Shown here piece by piece: positions 1 through 7,992 of a stretch of 20,821 nucleotides of DNA. Source of the stretch: Tritrichomonas musculus (Eukaryota; Parabasalia; Tritrichomonadida; Tritrichomonadidae); NCBI GenBank assembly GCA_039105265.1, contig JAPFFF010000519.1, positions 1-20,821 of the forward strand. Direction: 5' to 3'. Position 1 is the stretch's first letter. Each line of letters starts with the position of its first letter. The translations under genes and the position numbers were made by a program. The notes beneath the pieces were generated by a model that was not told the DNA's origin, did not search any database, and saw only the letters and a list, made by a program, of their open reading frames with translations.

Positions 1-495
1 ATACCTAACGAAATGAGTAAAGAAGATGAAAAAGAATATGTAAAAACAAAATCACAAAATAATCCATATAATTTTAAACCTAATGATAGAGTTAGAATTA
101 TTCAAGCTAAAGAACCATTTGCAAAACGAAGAAATAAAGTTAGTAAAGAAGCTTATATTGTAGATTCTAAAGCAGGTAATCAATTTATAATTAAATCTAA
201 AGATGAATCAATAGATAAAGTACCAGGTTATAGATTAATCAAAACAACAAATAAAAATATGGCAGAAGTGCCGCTAGCTCAAACATTAAAAGGTGGTAAG
301 AGAGGTATAGTAGATAAAATAATTTCATATGATACACAAAAGAATAAATATAAAATTAAATATAGTGAAGGTACAGAAGACATAATTCCTGCTAAAAATC
401 TAAGAGAAGGAGCACCAACTAAGCTATCTAATTTAGAAATTGATTTTTGGTCGAAGAAACGAAATATACCAAATAATATACGAAAGTGGATATAA
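1..495 (+). CDS. Retroviral-type (rve) integrase, C-terminal part
   Basis: The open frame enters from the left edge, so the first in-window ATG (13) is probably internal. The residues around it (I-P-N-E-M) resemble the 'TPNE' segment that ends the catalytic core of rve integrases. What follows fits the DNA-binding tail. Around residues 20-75 (from position 13) is an SH3-like segment with FKPNDRVRI, FAKRRNKVSKEAYIV and a V-P-G-Y-R-L-I end, the usual layout after a Polinton or Ty3-type integrase core. Around residues 94-133 is a second small beta domain (RGIVDKI...KYKIKYSEG...LREG) resembling Tudor/Agenet or chromo-like folds. The role would be insertion of the element into host DNA. The catalytic core lies outside the window, so this call rests on the tail alone. 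Confidence 0.7.
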   Translation: MPNEMSKEDEKEYVKTKSQNNPYNFKPNDRVRIIQAKEPFAKRRNKVSKEAYIVDSKAGNQFIIKSKDESIDKVPGYRLIKTTNKNMAEVPLAQTLKGGKRGIVDKIISYDTQKNKYKIKYSEGTEDIIPAKNLREGAPTKLSNLEIDFWSKKRNIPNNIRKWI

Positions 496-517
496 AAATA
501 GATTTAATACAAATAAA

Positions 518-1375
518 ATGTCTAAACAAATAATGAAAGAAGTAGAATCATTAATACAAAAGACAATGCGCAAAAATCAGAAAGAGATAGAAGGAGCATT
601 AATTAAACCTTTACATCCATCATATCCTTTTAGTACTAATGGTATTTACTTTTTAATCGGTAAACCTGGTTCAGGTAAGAGTTATTTTATATTTAAGCAC
701 ATACTAATAACAGAAAGATTATTTAAACACCCTTATTATCATAAAATTATATTTTGTTCATCAAGTGGTAAAGCAGATAAAACAGCAGAAGCGATGAGTA
801 AAGAAGTAAAAACACCTATAATATATGTAAGCGAAACAGAATTGATGAATTATTTAAGAAAACATTTAAAAAGAAAAATTAAATACTATGCTATGGTTAA
901 ACATGTATTATCTAAAATGAAAGAAACAAATGAAGAAATGCAAAGATTAATAAATAAACACTCATTACAAGAAATAGATGATAGAATAGTTTATATCGCA
1001 AATAAGTTAGTTAAATATCAAACCTCATCATATCCATACAATACTTTAATAATATTAGATGATTGTGCAGGAAGTGATTTATTGACACATAATAATACTG
1101 AATTTTTAAGATTGCTGACTAAAACAAGACATTATAATATAACTTGTATTATGGCTATTCAAACAATTAGATTTGTGCATATTAATGCGAAAAGAATGGC
1201 TACAGATATCATATGTTATAGCGGTTATTCAGAAGAAGATTTCACATCATTATTACAACAAACAAATAATAATCTAAATATCAAGAAAACAGTAAAAGAA
1301 TATTTGCAACATAGAGAGTTACACGATAAATTCATTTGCAATATAACAGCTAACAAATATTACTTTGAAAGTTAG
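518..1375 (+). CDS. A32-like (FtsK/HerA superfamily) genome-packaging ATPase
   Basis: This 285-residue protein should pump DNA into the capsid by ATP hydrolysis. Walker A is FLIGKPGSGKSYF (GKPGSGKS about 48-55). Walker B is LIILDD (about 177-182), followed by the CAGSD segment. A TRHYNIT-IMAIQT segment (about 203-216) matches the arginine and sensor-glutamine region of A32-like ATPases. Length fits Polinton and virophage packaging ATPases. An in-frame ATG lies upstream at 440, but it overlaps the integrase end by 56 bases. The ATG at 518 sits in an A-rich context (ACAAATAAAATG) like other starts here and leaves a 22-base gap, so it is preferred. It is followed 17 bases later by the next gene, as expected of a co-expressed virion block. 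Confidence 0.9.
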   Translation: MSKQIMKEVESLIQKTMRKNQKEIEGALIKPLHPSYPFSTNGIYFLIGKPGSGKSYFIFKHILITERLFKHPYYHKIIFCSSSGKADKTAEAMSKEVKTPIIYVSETELMNYLRKHLKRKIKYYAMVKHVLSKMKETNEEMQRLINKHSLQEIDDRIVYIANKLVKYQTSSYPYNTLIILDDCAGSDLLTHNNTEFLRLLTKTRHYNITCIMAIQTIRFVHINAKRMATDIICYSGYSEEDFTSLLQQTNNNLNIKKTVKEYLQHRELHDKFICNITANKYYFES

Positions 1376-1392
1376 TTTTAATTATAAAATAA

Positions 1393-1908
1393 ATGAGTGA
1401 TATACAAGATAAAAGTTTTGAAGGTATAGTACCATCTACATCTAAATCTGAAACTAATAGTATAGGTAGATTCTTTAATAATACATTTAATTCAGTTAAA
1501 TCAGGTTTTGGTAAAGCTAGTAAATTTATAAGTAATAGTAAAATTGGTAAAGTTGGGAGATGGGCATGGAAGAATAAAGCACCTATATTAAACACGATAG
1601 GGGGTGCAACACATGCTTATGGTGTTATAACAGCTAATCCAGCAGCAGTAGGTATAGGTAAAGGTTTAAATACAATTGCGAGTGGTATTAAAGAGGGTGA
1701 AGCAAAAACAGCATTACAAAAAGCTATAGCAGAGAGACAACCTAATCCATTAAATAGTAATGTAAGTTATAGCGATTACCCTAGAATTCACTATTCAAGA
1801 AAACCTGCATCATATAAAATATATCAGAATCATAATAATGAAGAAGAAGCACATATAGCGAGATTAAGAAAACAAAAAAGAAAGAAATCGAGAAAAGTAA
1901 AGAAATGA
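1393..1908 (+). CDS. Small basic Gly/Ala-rich protein, possible pVI-like virion protein
   Basis: The protein has 171 residues and no family I can name with certainty. The N-terminal third is Ser/Asn/Lys-rich with amphipathic stretches (SIGRFFNNTFNSVKSGFGKA). Residues about 60-100 are apolar and Gly/Ala-rich (APILNTIGG...NPAAVGIGKGLNTIASGI), as in membrane-interacting helices. The last 15 residues are strongly basic (RLRKQKRKKSRKVKK), which suits DNA or capsid-interior binding. This make-up, and the place between the packaging ATPase and the capsid gene, recall the membrane-active, adenovirus pVI-like minor virion proteins proposed for adintoviruses and related elements. That is an inference from composition and context only. 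The start has an AAAATAAATG context. Confidence 0.55.
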   Translation: MSDIQDKSFEGIVPSTSKSETNSIGRFFNNTFNSVKSGFGKASKFISNSKIGKVGRWAWKNKAPILNTIGGATHAYGVITANPAAVGIGKGLNTIASGIKEGEAKTALQKAIAERQPNPLNSNVSYSDYPRIHYSRKPASYKIYQNHNNEEEAHIARLRKQKRKKSRKVKK

Positions 1909-1955
1909 AATAAAACAAAAACAAACAATTTTCATCATTTTTAAGTATAATCAAA

Positions 1956-2570
1956 ATGAGCAAAAGAGTATCACAAAGTAAGAGATTGCAAGTTATACAA
2001 AAGTGGTTAAATGGGAGAGACGATCCTGAATATGAAGTGTTTCCGACTAAAAAAAAGGATAAGTATATAGTAAGAGCACGTAAACAACCTTTAATAGATG
2101 TCTCACGAAAGCTTGACTTGAGTGAAGATAAGAGTGAAGATAATAAAATAGAACCTATTATAGAAGAAAAGCAAATAGAAATAGAACAACCCAAAATAAC
2201 TGAATCTAAACAAATAATAAAAGAAGAACGACCAAAACCTATTATAGAAAAAGAACAACCAAAAATATATAAACCTAAATCAGTATATGATCCAACAATA
2301 AATATAGAAATATTAAGTCAATTAAAATTATTAGGTGAAGAAATTAAAAGTGAAAGAGAAAAGAAAGAACAAAAAAGAATGATGAAAGAAGTATTTAATA
2401 AACAAATGCAAAAACAACATAATTCTATTTATCAGTATACTCAACCTAAATATATACAAAACCCGAATCAAATAGAAGAATATGATGATGAAGCATCAAG
2501 TGAAGAACAAATTACTCCTCAACCTATTATGAGAAGAAGAAATAATATTTTCTCTGACATAATATATTAA
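1956..2570 (+). CDS. Charged, partly coiled protein of the capsid gene block, function unknown
   Basis: This 204-residue protein is not assigned to a family. Residues 1-43 look like a small folded unit (QKWLNGRDDPEYEVFP then KYIVRARK). Residues about 50-110 are low-complexity Glu/Lys/Pro/Ile, with a loose internal repeat (EPIIEEKQIEIEQPKI and KPIIEKEQPKIYKPK). Residues about 115-150 are predicted by eye to form a charged coiled coil (ILSQLKLLGEEIKSEREKKE). The tail is Gln/Asn/Glu-rich. It lies 47 bases after the preceding gene and 29 bases before the major capsid gene, so a structural, scaffold or assembly role is plausible but unproven. Confidence 0.6.
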   Translation: MSKRVSQSKRLQVIQKWLNGRDDPEYEVFPTKKKDKYIVRARKQPLIDVSRKLDLSEDKSEDNKIEPIIEEKQIEIEQPKITESKQIIKEERPKPIIEKEQPKIYKPKSVYDPTINIEILSQLKLLGEEIKSEREKKEQKRMMKEVFNKQMQKQHNSIYQYTQPKYIQNPNQIEEYDDEASSEEQITPQPIMRRRNNIFSDIIY

Positions 2571-2599
2571 AAACACTTTTTTATTTTTCATAAAAGAAT

Positions 2600-4198
2600 A
2601 TGTTAAATAATGAGATTGAGCTTAGAACATCAGCAGAAGTATGTACACAAATTGCACAATATTTTCATATAGTAGATAATTGTATTGCATTATCAGATAC
2701 AAACAAACAATATACAATCAGTCCTCAAACATCTTACTCACCTTCTCCTCCTATACCACAAGGTTCATATACAAGTGCAATTATATCACCTAATACAAAT
2801 AATACAGCTGATTTATACAATGGTTTTATTAAAGCAGATATGGAAGTTAAAATAAGAGCAACAGATGGTAGTGCTATAACAGCTGTAAAGGATGGTGTAC
2901 ATCAATTAAATAAAGTTTGGTTTGGATTTAAAGATGCTAGAGATGCTGTTGAAAAATATGAAATAGTTGCTAATGGTATTACGATATATACTCAGAATTT
3001 TGGATGTGAAGAATCATTTTTAACAGCATGTTGTGCTAATGAAACAACAAAGAGAGCTGATATATATTCAAAAGCACGACATAAAGATATATGGAATAAT
3101 AAATCTGGTAGCAGAACAGGTTTCATCGTAGATTTTGAAAATAAAGATGGAAAGAAATTTGATGAACAAAAATATAAGATACATTTAAAGATCGATTTAA
3201 GAAGATTTTTACCATTATCTAATATTAAATATCTACCTGCATTTGCTGGTAAAATAGAACTTAGATTATTCTTTTCATGTGCTGGTATGGTATGTTGTCC
3301 GATCGGGCCTGATATGACGTTACAAAATGCTCATAATTTATTATCAAAGTATGTGTTAGGTAAGATTACAAATGAATTCACACAAATAGGTGAAGAAATA
3401 GCAATGTATAAAGCACCGACTACAGCTGATGGTATAAAAACATTTGCTACAGAAAAGAAAGCTTTTGTTGTTACTGAATATACGGTTACAGAATGCTCAT
3501 CTATTATTCCATGTTTCGGTGTAGAAGATAATATATATTCAGGTTTAGTACAAAGATATTCAGACCCAACTCATCCGTTAACTTTTCCAACTCAAACGAT
3601 ATCAGTATATACAACAACAAATAAATTAAAGAATTCGAATGATAAATCTACTTGCACTATTACACCTAGATTTGTTGATTCTATTTATTTATTATTCCCA
3701 TTAAAACACACTCATCATACATGTTTTAAGAACCCTTTATTTAAATCATTTCAACTAAACTGTGGTGGGTATGGTAACATACCTGCTAAAACATTCGGTA
3801 CTACTATCGAATACCCTGAATTTCTAGAATACTGTCAAAATGCAATGAATATGAATGGTGAACAATCAGGTTTTAATAAAGAAGTTGTTGCTAGTTTAAC
3901 AAATTGTAATGTATTTAGTGAAAATATAGGTAATTATTCAAATGATAGAACTAGTTTCTTTATTGGTTTACCCACCGAAACAGATAATACATATCAACAA
4001 GGTTTAACCTCTTTATCACCTATTAACTTTGAAATAAATGTAACACAAGATACAGGTACAGGTACATTTGCAGAAGCATGTCAAACCCCACCTCTTATAT
4101 GTTTATTGTTTGATTCTTCAATTTCAATACTCGTTCAGCCTAATGGGATGCCTCCCTTAGTTAGATTGGGGAATTTTGATTTAACTTCTAGAGATTAA
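2600..4198 (+). CDS. Probable double-jelly-roll major capsid protein
   Basis: At 532 residues the length is typical of Polinton/PLV major capsid proteins, and the protein is rich in predicted beta strands. The region at about 107-165 (VWFGFKDARDAVEKYEIVANG, then IYTQN, FGCEESFL and a YSKARHKDIW end) matches the first jelly-roll pattern of 'fK...dAi..Y.i..nG..iyTQ...ee' that I associate with PLV capsid proteins. Residues about 192-226 (KIHLKIDLRRFLPLSN, then YLPAFAGKIELRLFF) fit the conserved 'l.iplr.f.pl....yLP...gk..l.l.f' element. It follows the ATPase block, as in related elements. It would form the trimeric hexon-like capsomers. No sequence search was possible; a structure-based comparison would settle it. 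Confidence 0.75.
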   Translation: MLNNEIELRTSAEVCTQIAQYFHIVDNCIALSDTNKQYTISPQTSYSPSPPIPQGSYTSAIISPNTNNTADLYNGFIKADMEVKIRATDGSAITAVKDGVHQLNKVWFGFKDARDAVEKYEIVANGITIYTQNFGCEESFLTACCANETTKRADIYSKARHKDIWNNKSGSRTGFIVDFENKDGKKFDEQKYKIHLKIDLRRFLPLSNIKYLPAFAGKIELRLFFSCAGMVCCPIGPDMTLQNAHNLLSKYVLGKITNEFTQIGEEIAMYKAPTTADGIKTFATEKKAFVVTEYTVTECSSIIPCFGVEDNIYSGLVQRYSDPTHPLTFPTQTISVYTTTNKLKNSNDKSTCTITPRFVDSIYLLFPLKHTHHTCFKNPLFKSFQLNCGGYGNIPAKTFGTTIEYPEFLEYCQNAMNMNGEQSGFNKEVVASLTNCNVFSENIGNYSNDRTSFFIGLPTETDNTYQQGLTSLSPINFEINVTQDTGTGTFAEACQTPPLICLLFDSSISILVQPNGMPPLVRLGNFDLTSRD

Positions 4199-4199
4199 T

Positions 4200-4246
4200 G
4201 AACAAAAATAAATGATATTAATTATTACGTTATTATTTTTATTTTT
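4200..4246 (+). repeat. Direct repeat, left copy, flanking the HNH gene
   Basis: This sequence begins GAACAAAAATAAATGATATT and recurs at 4984-5030 with about four differences including a one-base indel. The two copies lie either side of the HNH endonuclease gene. The copy contains an ATG (4212) in frame with the HNH gene. Confidence 0.8.
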
Positions 4247-4277
4247 TTTTTTATTTCGTATTTACACAAATATTATT

Positions 4278-4892
4278 ATGACAGAACAAGTTATTGAATT
4301 TGTTACTATTAATGAATATCCAGATTATGAAATATTAAATGATTATCCTTATACAATAAGAAGAAAAGATAATCATTATGTAGTTAAAGAATGTATAAAT
4401 AAAAGTAATGGTTATGTAAGTGTAAATATTAACGGTAACAAAATTAATAAACATCAAATTATAGCAAAACAATTCTTATATAATGATGACCCAGAACATA
4501 AAATTTACGTAGATCATATTTCAAGAGATAGAACAGATTATCATTTATCAAATCTTCGTTGGTGTACAGCAAGTGAAAATATGAGAAATGCTTCATCAAG
4601 AAATGGAGTTGAATATGTATTTGTTGATAATATACCTAATGATGCAATAGTTATAACACATTATGATGTAAAGAATAAAAGAAGATATTTTGGTGAAAAT
4701 CAATATTATTATTATTATAATGAAGAAACAGAAGAAGATGTATTTTATCAAAGAATAACTGATAATGTTTATAGAATAATGCATATTAATATAACAAAAT
4801 GTGGATATAAATGTATAAAAACAACAGATATTAATAATAAAAAGACTACTTTATATATTCGTTCTTTCAAATATCAATATAATTTAATTTAA
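4278..4892 (+). CDS. HNH homing-type endonuclease with NUMOD4-like N-terminus
   Basis: From the ATG at 4278 the protein has 204 residues. Residues about 7-30 (EFVTINEYPDYEILNDYPY) match a NUMOD4-type DNA-binding start. Residues 57-101 hold the HNH_3-type pattern: NKHQIIAKQF, then YVDHISRDR (His80), SNLRWCTASEN (Asn92, Asn101). The C-terminal half (YVFVDNIPNDAIVI..., RYFGENQYYYYY..., YRIMHINITKCGY) resembles the extra domain carried by many eukaryotic-virus and fungal HNH proteins. It would cut DNA and favour its own spread. An in-frame ATG at 4212 would add a hydrophobic leader (MILIITLLFLFFF), but that part is T-rich, repeat-derived DNA and 4278 fits the family start better. The gene sits in the capsid-to-helicase gap between direct repeats, which suggests insertion as a separate selfish unit. 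Confidence 0.85.
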   Translation: MTEQVIEFVTINEYPDYEILNDYPYTIRRKDNHYVVKECINKSNGYVSVNINGNKINKHQIIAKQFLYNDDPEHKIYVDHISRDRTDYHLSNLRWCTASENMRNASSRNGVEYVFVDNIPNDAIVITHYDVKNKRRYFGENQYYYYYNEETEEDVFYQRITDNVYRIMHINITKCGYKCIKTTDINNKKTTLYIRSFKYQYNLI

Positions 4893-5030
4893 AAAAGTCT
4901 AACCATATTTTTGTTTTTGTCGATTGTTGATTGTCACTAAATATTTCATCAAAAATTAGAAACAGGAACAAATATAAGAACAGGAACAAAAAATAAATGA
5001 TATTAATTATTAAATTATTATTTTTGTTTT
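4893..5030. other. Gap after the HNH gene with GGAACA motifs
   Basis: No gene is supported here. Around 4969-4990 the motif AGGAACA occurs twice, opposite in sense to the GTTCC motifs of the array that starts at 5031. The right copy of the HNH-flanking direct repeat fills 4984-5030. Confidence 0.6.
4984..5030 (+). repeat. Direct repeat, right copy, flanking the HNH gene
   Basis: Second copy of the repeat at 4200-4246, starting GAACAAAAAATAAATGATAT. It contains an ATG (4997) that opens a 22-codon frame beginning MILIIKLLFLF, nearly the same as the optional leader of the HNH gene (MILIITLLFLF). The short frame ends at 5065 and is probably not a gene. Confidence 0.8.
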
Positions 5031-5300
5031 TATATGTTCTTTGTTCCTATTTTGTTCCTAAATAAATAATTTGATAAAAAAATGAGAGACAACAGACAAC
5101 GGACAGATATTTTTTTCTACATTTTTTATATGTTCTTTGTTCCTGGAATGTTCCTGGATAAATAAGTTGATAAAAAAATGAGAGACAACAAACAACGAAC
5201 AGATATATTTTTCTATATTTTTTAAAAATGTTCCTGTTCCTGGAATGTTCCTGGATAAATAATTTGGTAAAAAAATGTGAGACAACAGACAAATGACAGA
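5031..5300 (+). repeat. Three-copy ~96-base repeat array, left of the primase gene
   Basis: Three tandem copies begin near 5031, 5127 and 5223. Each holds GTTCCTGGAATGTTCCTGG (degenerate in the first), then GATAAATAA, TTGATAAAAAAATG and GAGACAACA (GGTAAAAAAATG and GTGAGACAACA in the third). The same unit occurs twice in the reverse orientation at 7698-7992, so the primase-helicase gene lies between inverted arrays. The copies contain short frames on the - strand, but these are products of the repeat and not genes. Confidence 0.9.
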
Positions 5301-5372
5301 AAAAAAAAATAATTTTTTTTTTAATTTTATTTTTTAATTTTATTTTTTAATTTTATTTTTTTTATTATTTTT
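5301..5372 (+). repeat. T-rich tract with 13-base tandem repeat
   Basis: Three exact copies of TTAATTTTATTTT (5321-5359) lie in an almost pure A/T tract directly before the shared motif at 5373. A similar T-rich tract of TTTTAATTTTAATTT units precedes the same motif at 8708, so the pair may form one promoter region. Confidence 0.8.
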
Positions 5373-5385
5373 TATCACGCTATTA
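5373..5385 (+). promoter_or_regulatory. TATCACGCTATTA motif before the primase-helicase gene
   Basis: TATCACGCTATTA ends 10 bases before the ATG at 5396 and follows a T-rich tract. The same 13 bases, with a similar run of bases after them (TACACAACA here, TATACAACA there), recur before the gene at 8745. A reordered variant occurs by the polymerase start. In such AT-rich DNA a GC-containing motif kept at several starts suggests a promoter or initiator. The role is inferred. Confidence 0.6.
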
Positions 5386-5395
5386 CACAACAATA

Positions 5396-7663
5396 ATGAC
5401 AGAAATAGAATTATTCGAAAAAGAGTTATTTGATTCAGAATTATTATTAATATGGGAGGTAAATCAATTAACATTAAATGAAAGAATAAAAGATAAAACA
5501 GTTAACTTATACAATTATCTCAAACATGATGGTGGTTATAGTAAAACAGTAACTGGTAAAGCATTACTTAACAATAAATGTATTAATCTTTCTATTATAG
5601 ACGTAGATATTAATAAAGAATTAGAACAAGAAGAAAAAGATAAAATACGTATAAATATATTAAGCAAATTAAGTGATAAAGATTTTATTGTACAAACTGC
5701 AAGTGGTGGTCTTCATATTTATTGTAATACAAATGATTATTATGTTGAATCGAATAGAATGATTAAATGTTTTACAAGTAATGATTATGATATTGATATA
5801 TTCTCTTCATTTGATGTTGACAGTAGATCTTTAGTAGTATTACCTAATTCTAAAGTAAGAAAAAATGCAAAAGCACCAATATGTACATATAAAATATTAC
5901 AAGGTTCATTAGATTCAAAAATAACACGATCATTAGAAGAAGTACTAGATGATTTAAATGTAAGTATTAAAATAAAACAAACACCAGAAATAGAGAAGAT
6001 TATGTTAGATTATGAGAATGAGAATGAAAATGTAGATGATGAATATGCAAATAAGTTGATAGAAGGATTAACAGATATTGAAATACATAATGATGCAGGT
6101 GGAAGAAGAATAGAAGAAGAAGTAACATTATTTACGTTGTTTCAAGCTATTAACTCATTATCTTCAAATTTAATCAATAAAGCTTATTCATTTGTTTTAG
6201 ATAATTGTGTTTTAACTGATAATGCTCTTACTAATTTCGATAAAGCAAGAAAAAGATATAGTAAATTATCAACTTCTCCTCATGTTTTAGAAAAGATAAT
6301 ACGATGTCATAATAATGAATATTATAAAACAGTTTTATCTCCTATTATTAGTTCAAATGAAATTGAAATAAAAGAGATAGATTTAAATGACTCATTCACA
6401 ATTAATGATATACGTAAAAAAGCAGAATTACATAAATATACTAGTAACAAAGAATTAATAGAAGATTTATCAAGAGTTTTGAGATTAATAGATGACGGAA
6501 ATGATACATATGTAATTAAAGTATATGATACAATTACTAAAACATTTTGTTTAAAGTTTGTTAATGATTCATTTATAGCTAAAACATTAAAACGAATTGC
6601 AATTAATGAAAAAATAAATGCACATACAATATTACTTAATAATTTATCTAAATTTAGTAGATTAGGAGTTAAGTTTAATAGTAACGATAAGAATGTAATA
6701 TCTTTATTTCATGGTTACAAATATAAAATATTAGAAGAAGTAGAATTAGAAAAGATTAAGATGTTTCTCGATTTAATATTAGAAGTTATATGTGATAATA
6801 ATGAAGAAGTATACGAATATGTGCTAAATTGGATTAGTTATATAGTTCAAAACCCAGGTATAAAATCAGAAATAGCATTAGTATTAAAAGGTTTACAAGG
6901 TATAGGAAAGAATCGTTTTACAGATATATTAAGCGAAATGTTGTGTAATTATTCAGCAAAGAACATAACAGATATTAGTGAATTAACCGGACAATTTAAT
7001 AGTATAGTAGAGGGTAAGATGTTAATTATACTTAATGAACTCAAAAATTGTGGTGATGATAGATTAGCTAATTTTAACGCATTAAAATCTATTATAACAG
7101 ATAACATAATACGTATAAATGAAAAATTAGTACCAAGACGTGATGCTGAAAATGTTGCTAATTTCATATTTGTAAGTAATAATAGTTTTCCGATTAAAAT
7201 AGAAAAGGGTGATAGAAGATATGTTGTATTATCATGTAATGGTAAACATAAAGGTGATTTTAAATATTTTGAAACATTATGTAATTCATGTGATGAAAGT
7301 TTTTATAACAATTTGTTAACATTCTTTATGAAGAGAGATATATCAAGTTTTCAAATAAGAAGTATACCAATGACAGAAGCAAAACAAGATTTAATAGAAG
7401 CAAGTAAGACACCATTAGATATTTGGATTTGCGAACATTATAATGATTTATGTGAAGGTATTATATGTGATGATGCACTCCGATCGAAACCAGAAGATAT
7501 GAAACAAAGAGCATTTCAATTACAATTAAAAGATAAATGTGAACGTAAAAGAAAGAGAATAGACGGACAATTACATTGGATATACATATTAAAAGAAGAA
7601 TGTAAAAATATATATTCACAAACAGTTGATGATAATATTGTAGAATTTGACGAAATGATGTAA
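5396..7663 (+). CDS. Primase-polymerase (AEP) fused to SF3 (D5-like) helicase
   Basis: This 755-residue replication protein has two parts. The N-terminal part is an archaeo-eukaryotic primase fold: SIIDVDIN with Asp69/Asp71 (metal binding), TASGGLHIYC with Ser103 and His107 (nucleotide binding), and DIDIFSSF (Asp132/Asp134, third motif). The middle (about 200-450) is a helical linker, D5-N-like. The C-terminal part is an SF3 helicase: Walker A LKGLQGIGKNRF (Lys505), Walker B MLIILNE (Asn547-Glu548), motif C FIFVSNN (about 591-596), then GDRRYVVL (Arg607-Arg608). It should unwind the template and possibly prime or extend DNA. It lies between inverted repeat arrays and just behind a TATCACGCTATTA motif, which suggests expression and perhaps mobility independent of the capsid block. 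Virophages and large DNA viruses carry this architecture; classical Polintons often lack it. Confidence 0.9.
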   Translation: MTEIELFEKELFDSELLLIWEVNQLTLNERIKDKTVNLYNYLKHDGGYSKTVTGKALLNNKCINLSIIDVDINKELEQEEKDKIRINILSKLSDKDFIVQTASGGLHIYCNTNDYYVESNRMIKCFTSNDYDIDIFSSFDVDSRSLVVLPNSKVRKNAKAPICTYKILQGSLDSKITRSLEEVLDDLNVSIKIKQTPEIEKIMLDYENENENVDDEYANKLIEGLTDIEIHNDAGGRRIEEEVTLFTLFQAINSLSSNLINKAYSFVLDNCVLTDNALTNFDKARKRYSKLSTSPHVLEKIIRCHNNEYYKTVLSPIISSNEIEIKEIDLNDSFTINDIRKKAELHKYTSNKELIEDLSRVLRLIDDGNDTYVIKVYDTITKTFCLKFVNDSFIAKTLKRIAINEKINAHTILLNNLSKFSRLGVKFNSNDKNVISLFHGYKYKILEEVELEKIKMFLDLILEVICDNNEEVYEYVLNWISYIVQNPGIKSEIALVLKGLQGIGKNRFTDILSEMLCNYSAKNITDISELTGQFNSIVEGKMLIILNELKNCGDDRLANFNALKSIITDNIIRINEKLVPRRDAENVANFIFVSNNSFPIKIEKGDRRYVVLSCNGKHKGDFKYFETLCNSCDESFYNNLLTFFMKRDISSFQIRSIPMTEAKQDLIEASKTPLDIWICEHYNDLCEGIICDDALRSKPEDMKQRAFQLQLKDKCERKRKRIDGQLHWIYILKEECKNIYSQTVDDNIVEFDEMM

Positions 7664-7697
7664 ATTAAAAAATTAAATTTATATTTTTGTTTTTATA

Positions 7698-7992
7698 TTT
7701 TTCTGTCATTTGTCTGTTGTCTCTCATTTTTTTATCAAATTATTTATCCAGGAACAATCCAGGAACAAGGAACATATAAAAAAATATAGAAAAACATAAA
7801 AGAATAAATAAAAAAGAAATAAAGAAATAAAAACGGTTATAGAATAAATAAAATAAAGAAAGAAATAAAAACGGTTAAAAAATAAAATTAATAATTATTA
7901 TTGTTCTTTGTTTGTTGTCTCTCATTTTTTTATCAAATTATTTATCCAGGAACAATCCAGGAACAAGGAACATAAAAAATATAGAAAAAACA
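7698..7992 (-). repeat. Two inverted copies of the ~96-base repeat, right of the primase gene
   Basis: Copies at about 7698-7796 and 7901-7992 read TTGTCTCTCATTTTTTTATC then AAATTATTTATCCAGGAAC, the reverse complement of the units at 5031-5300. The first copy also shares the TCTGTCATTTGTCTG segment with the third left copy, so that inner pair is the most alike. The ~100 bases between them hold ordinary AT-rich DNA and the first ACGGTTA repeats. Confidence 0.9.

Noticed and set aside
440-517. Upstream ATG extending the packaging ATPase by 26 residues
   Set aside because: It would overlap the integrase end by 56 bases; the ATG at 518 has the A-rich start context seen at neighbouring genes and leaves the conserved ATPase core intact.
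1781-2194. - strand frame of 137 codons across two capsid-block genes
   Set aside because: It is antisense to two well-supported genes and is a low-complexity Ser/Leu/Phe product of A-rich coding DNA.
5047-5292. Two overlapping - strand frames of 75-81 codons with internally repeated protein
   Set aside because: They are produced by the ~96-base repeat array; the repeated protein pattern mirrors the DNA repeat and there is no start context or neighbour to support a gene.
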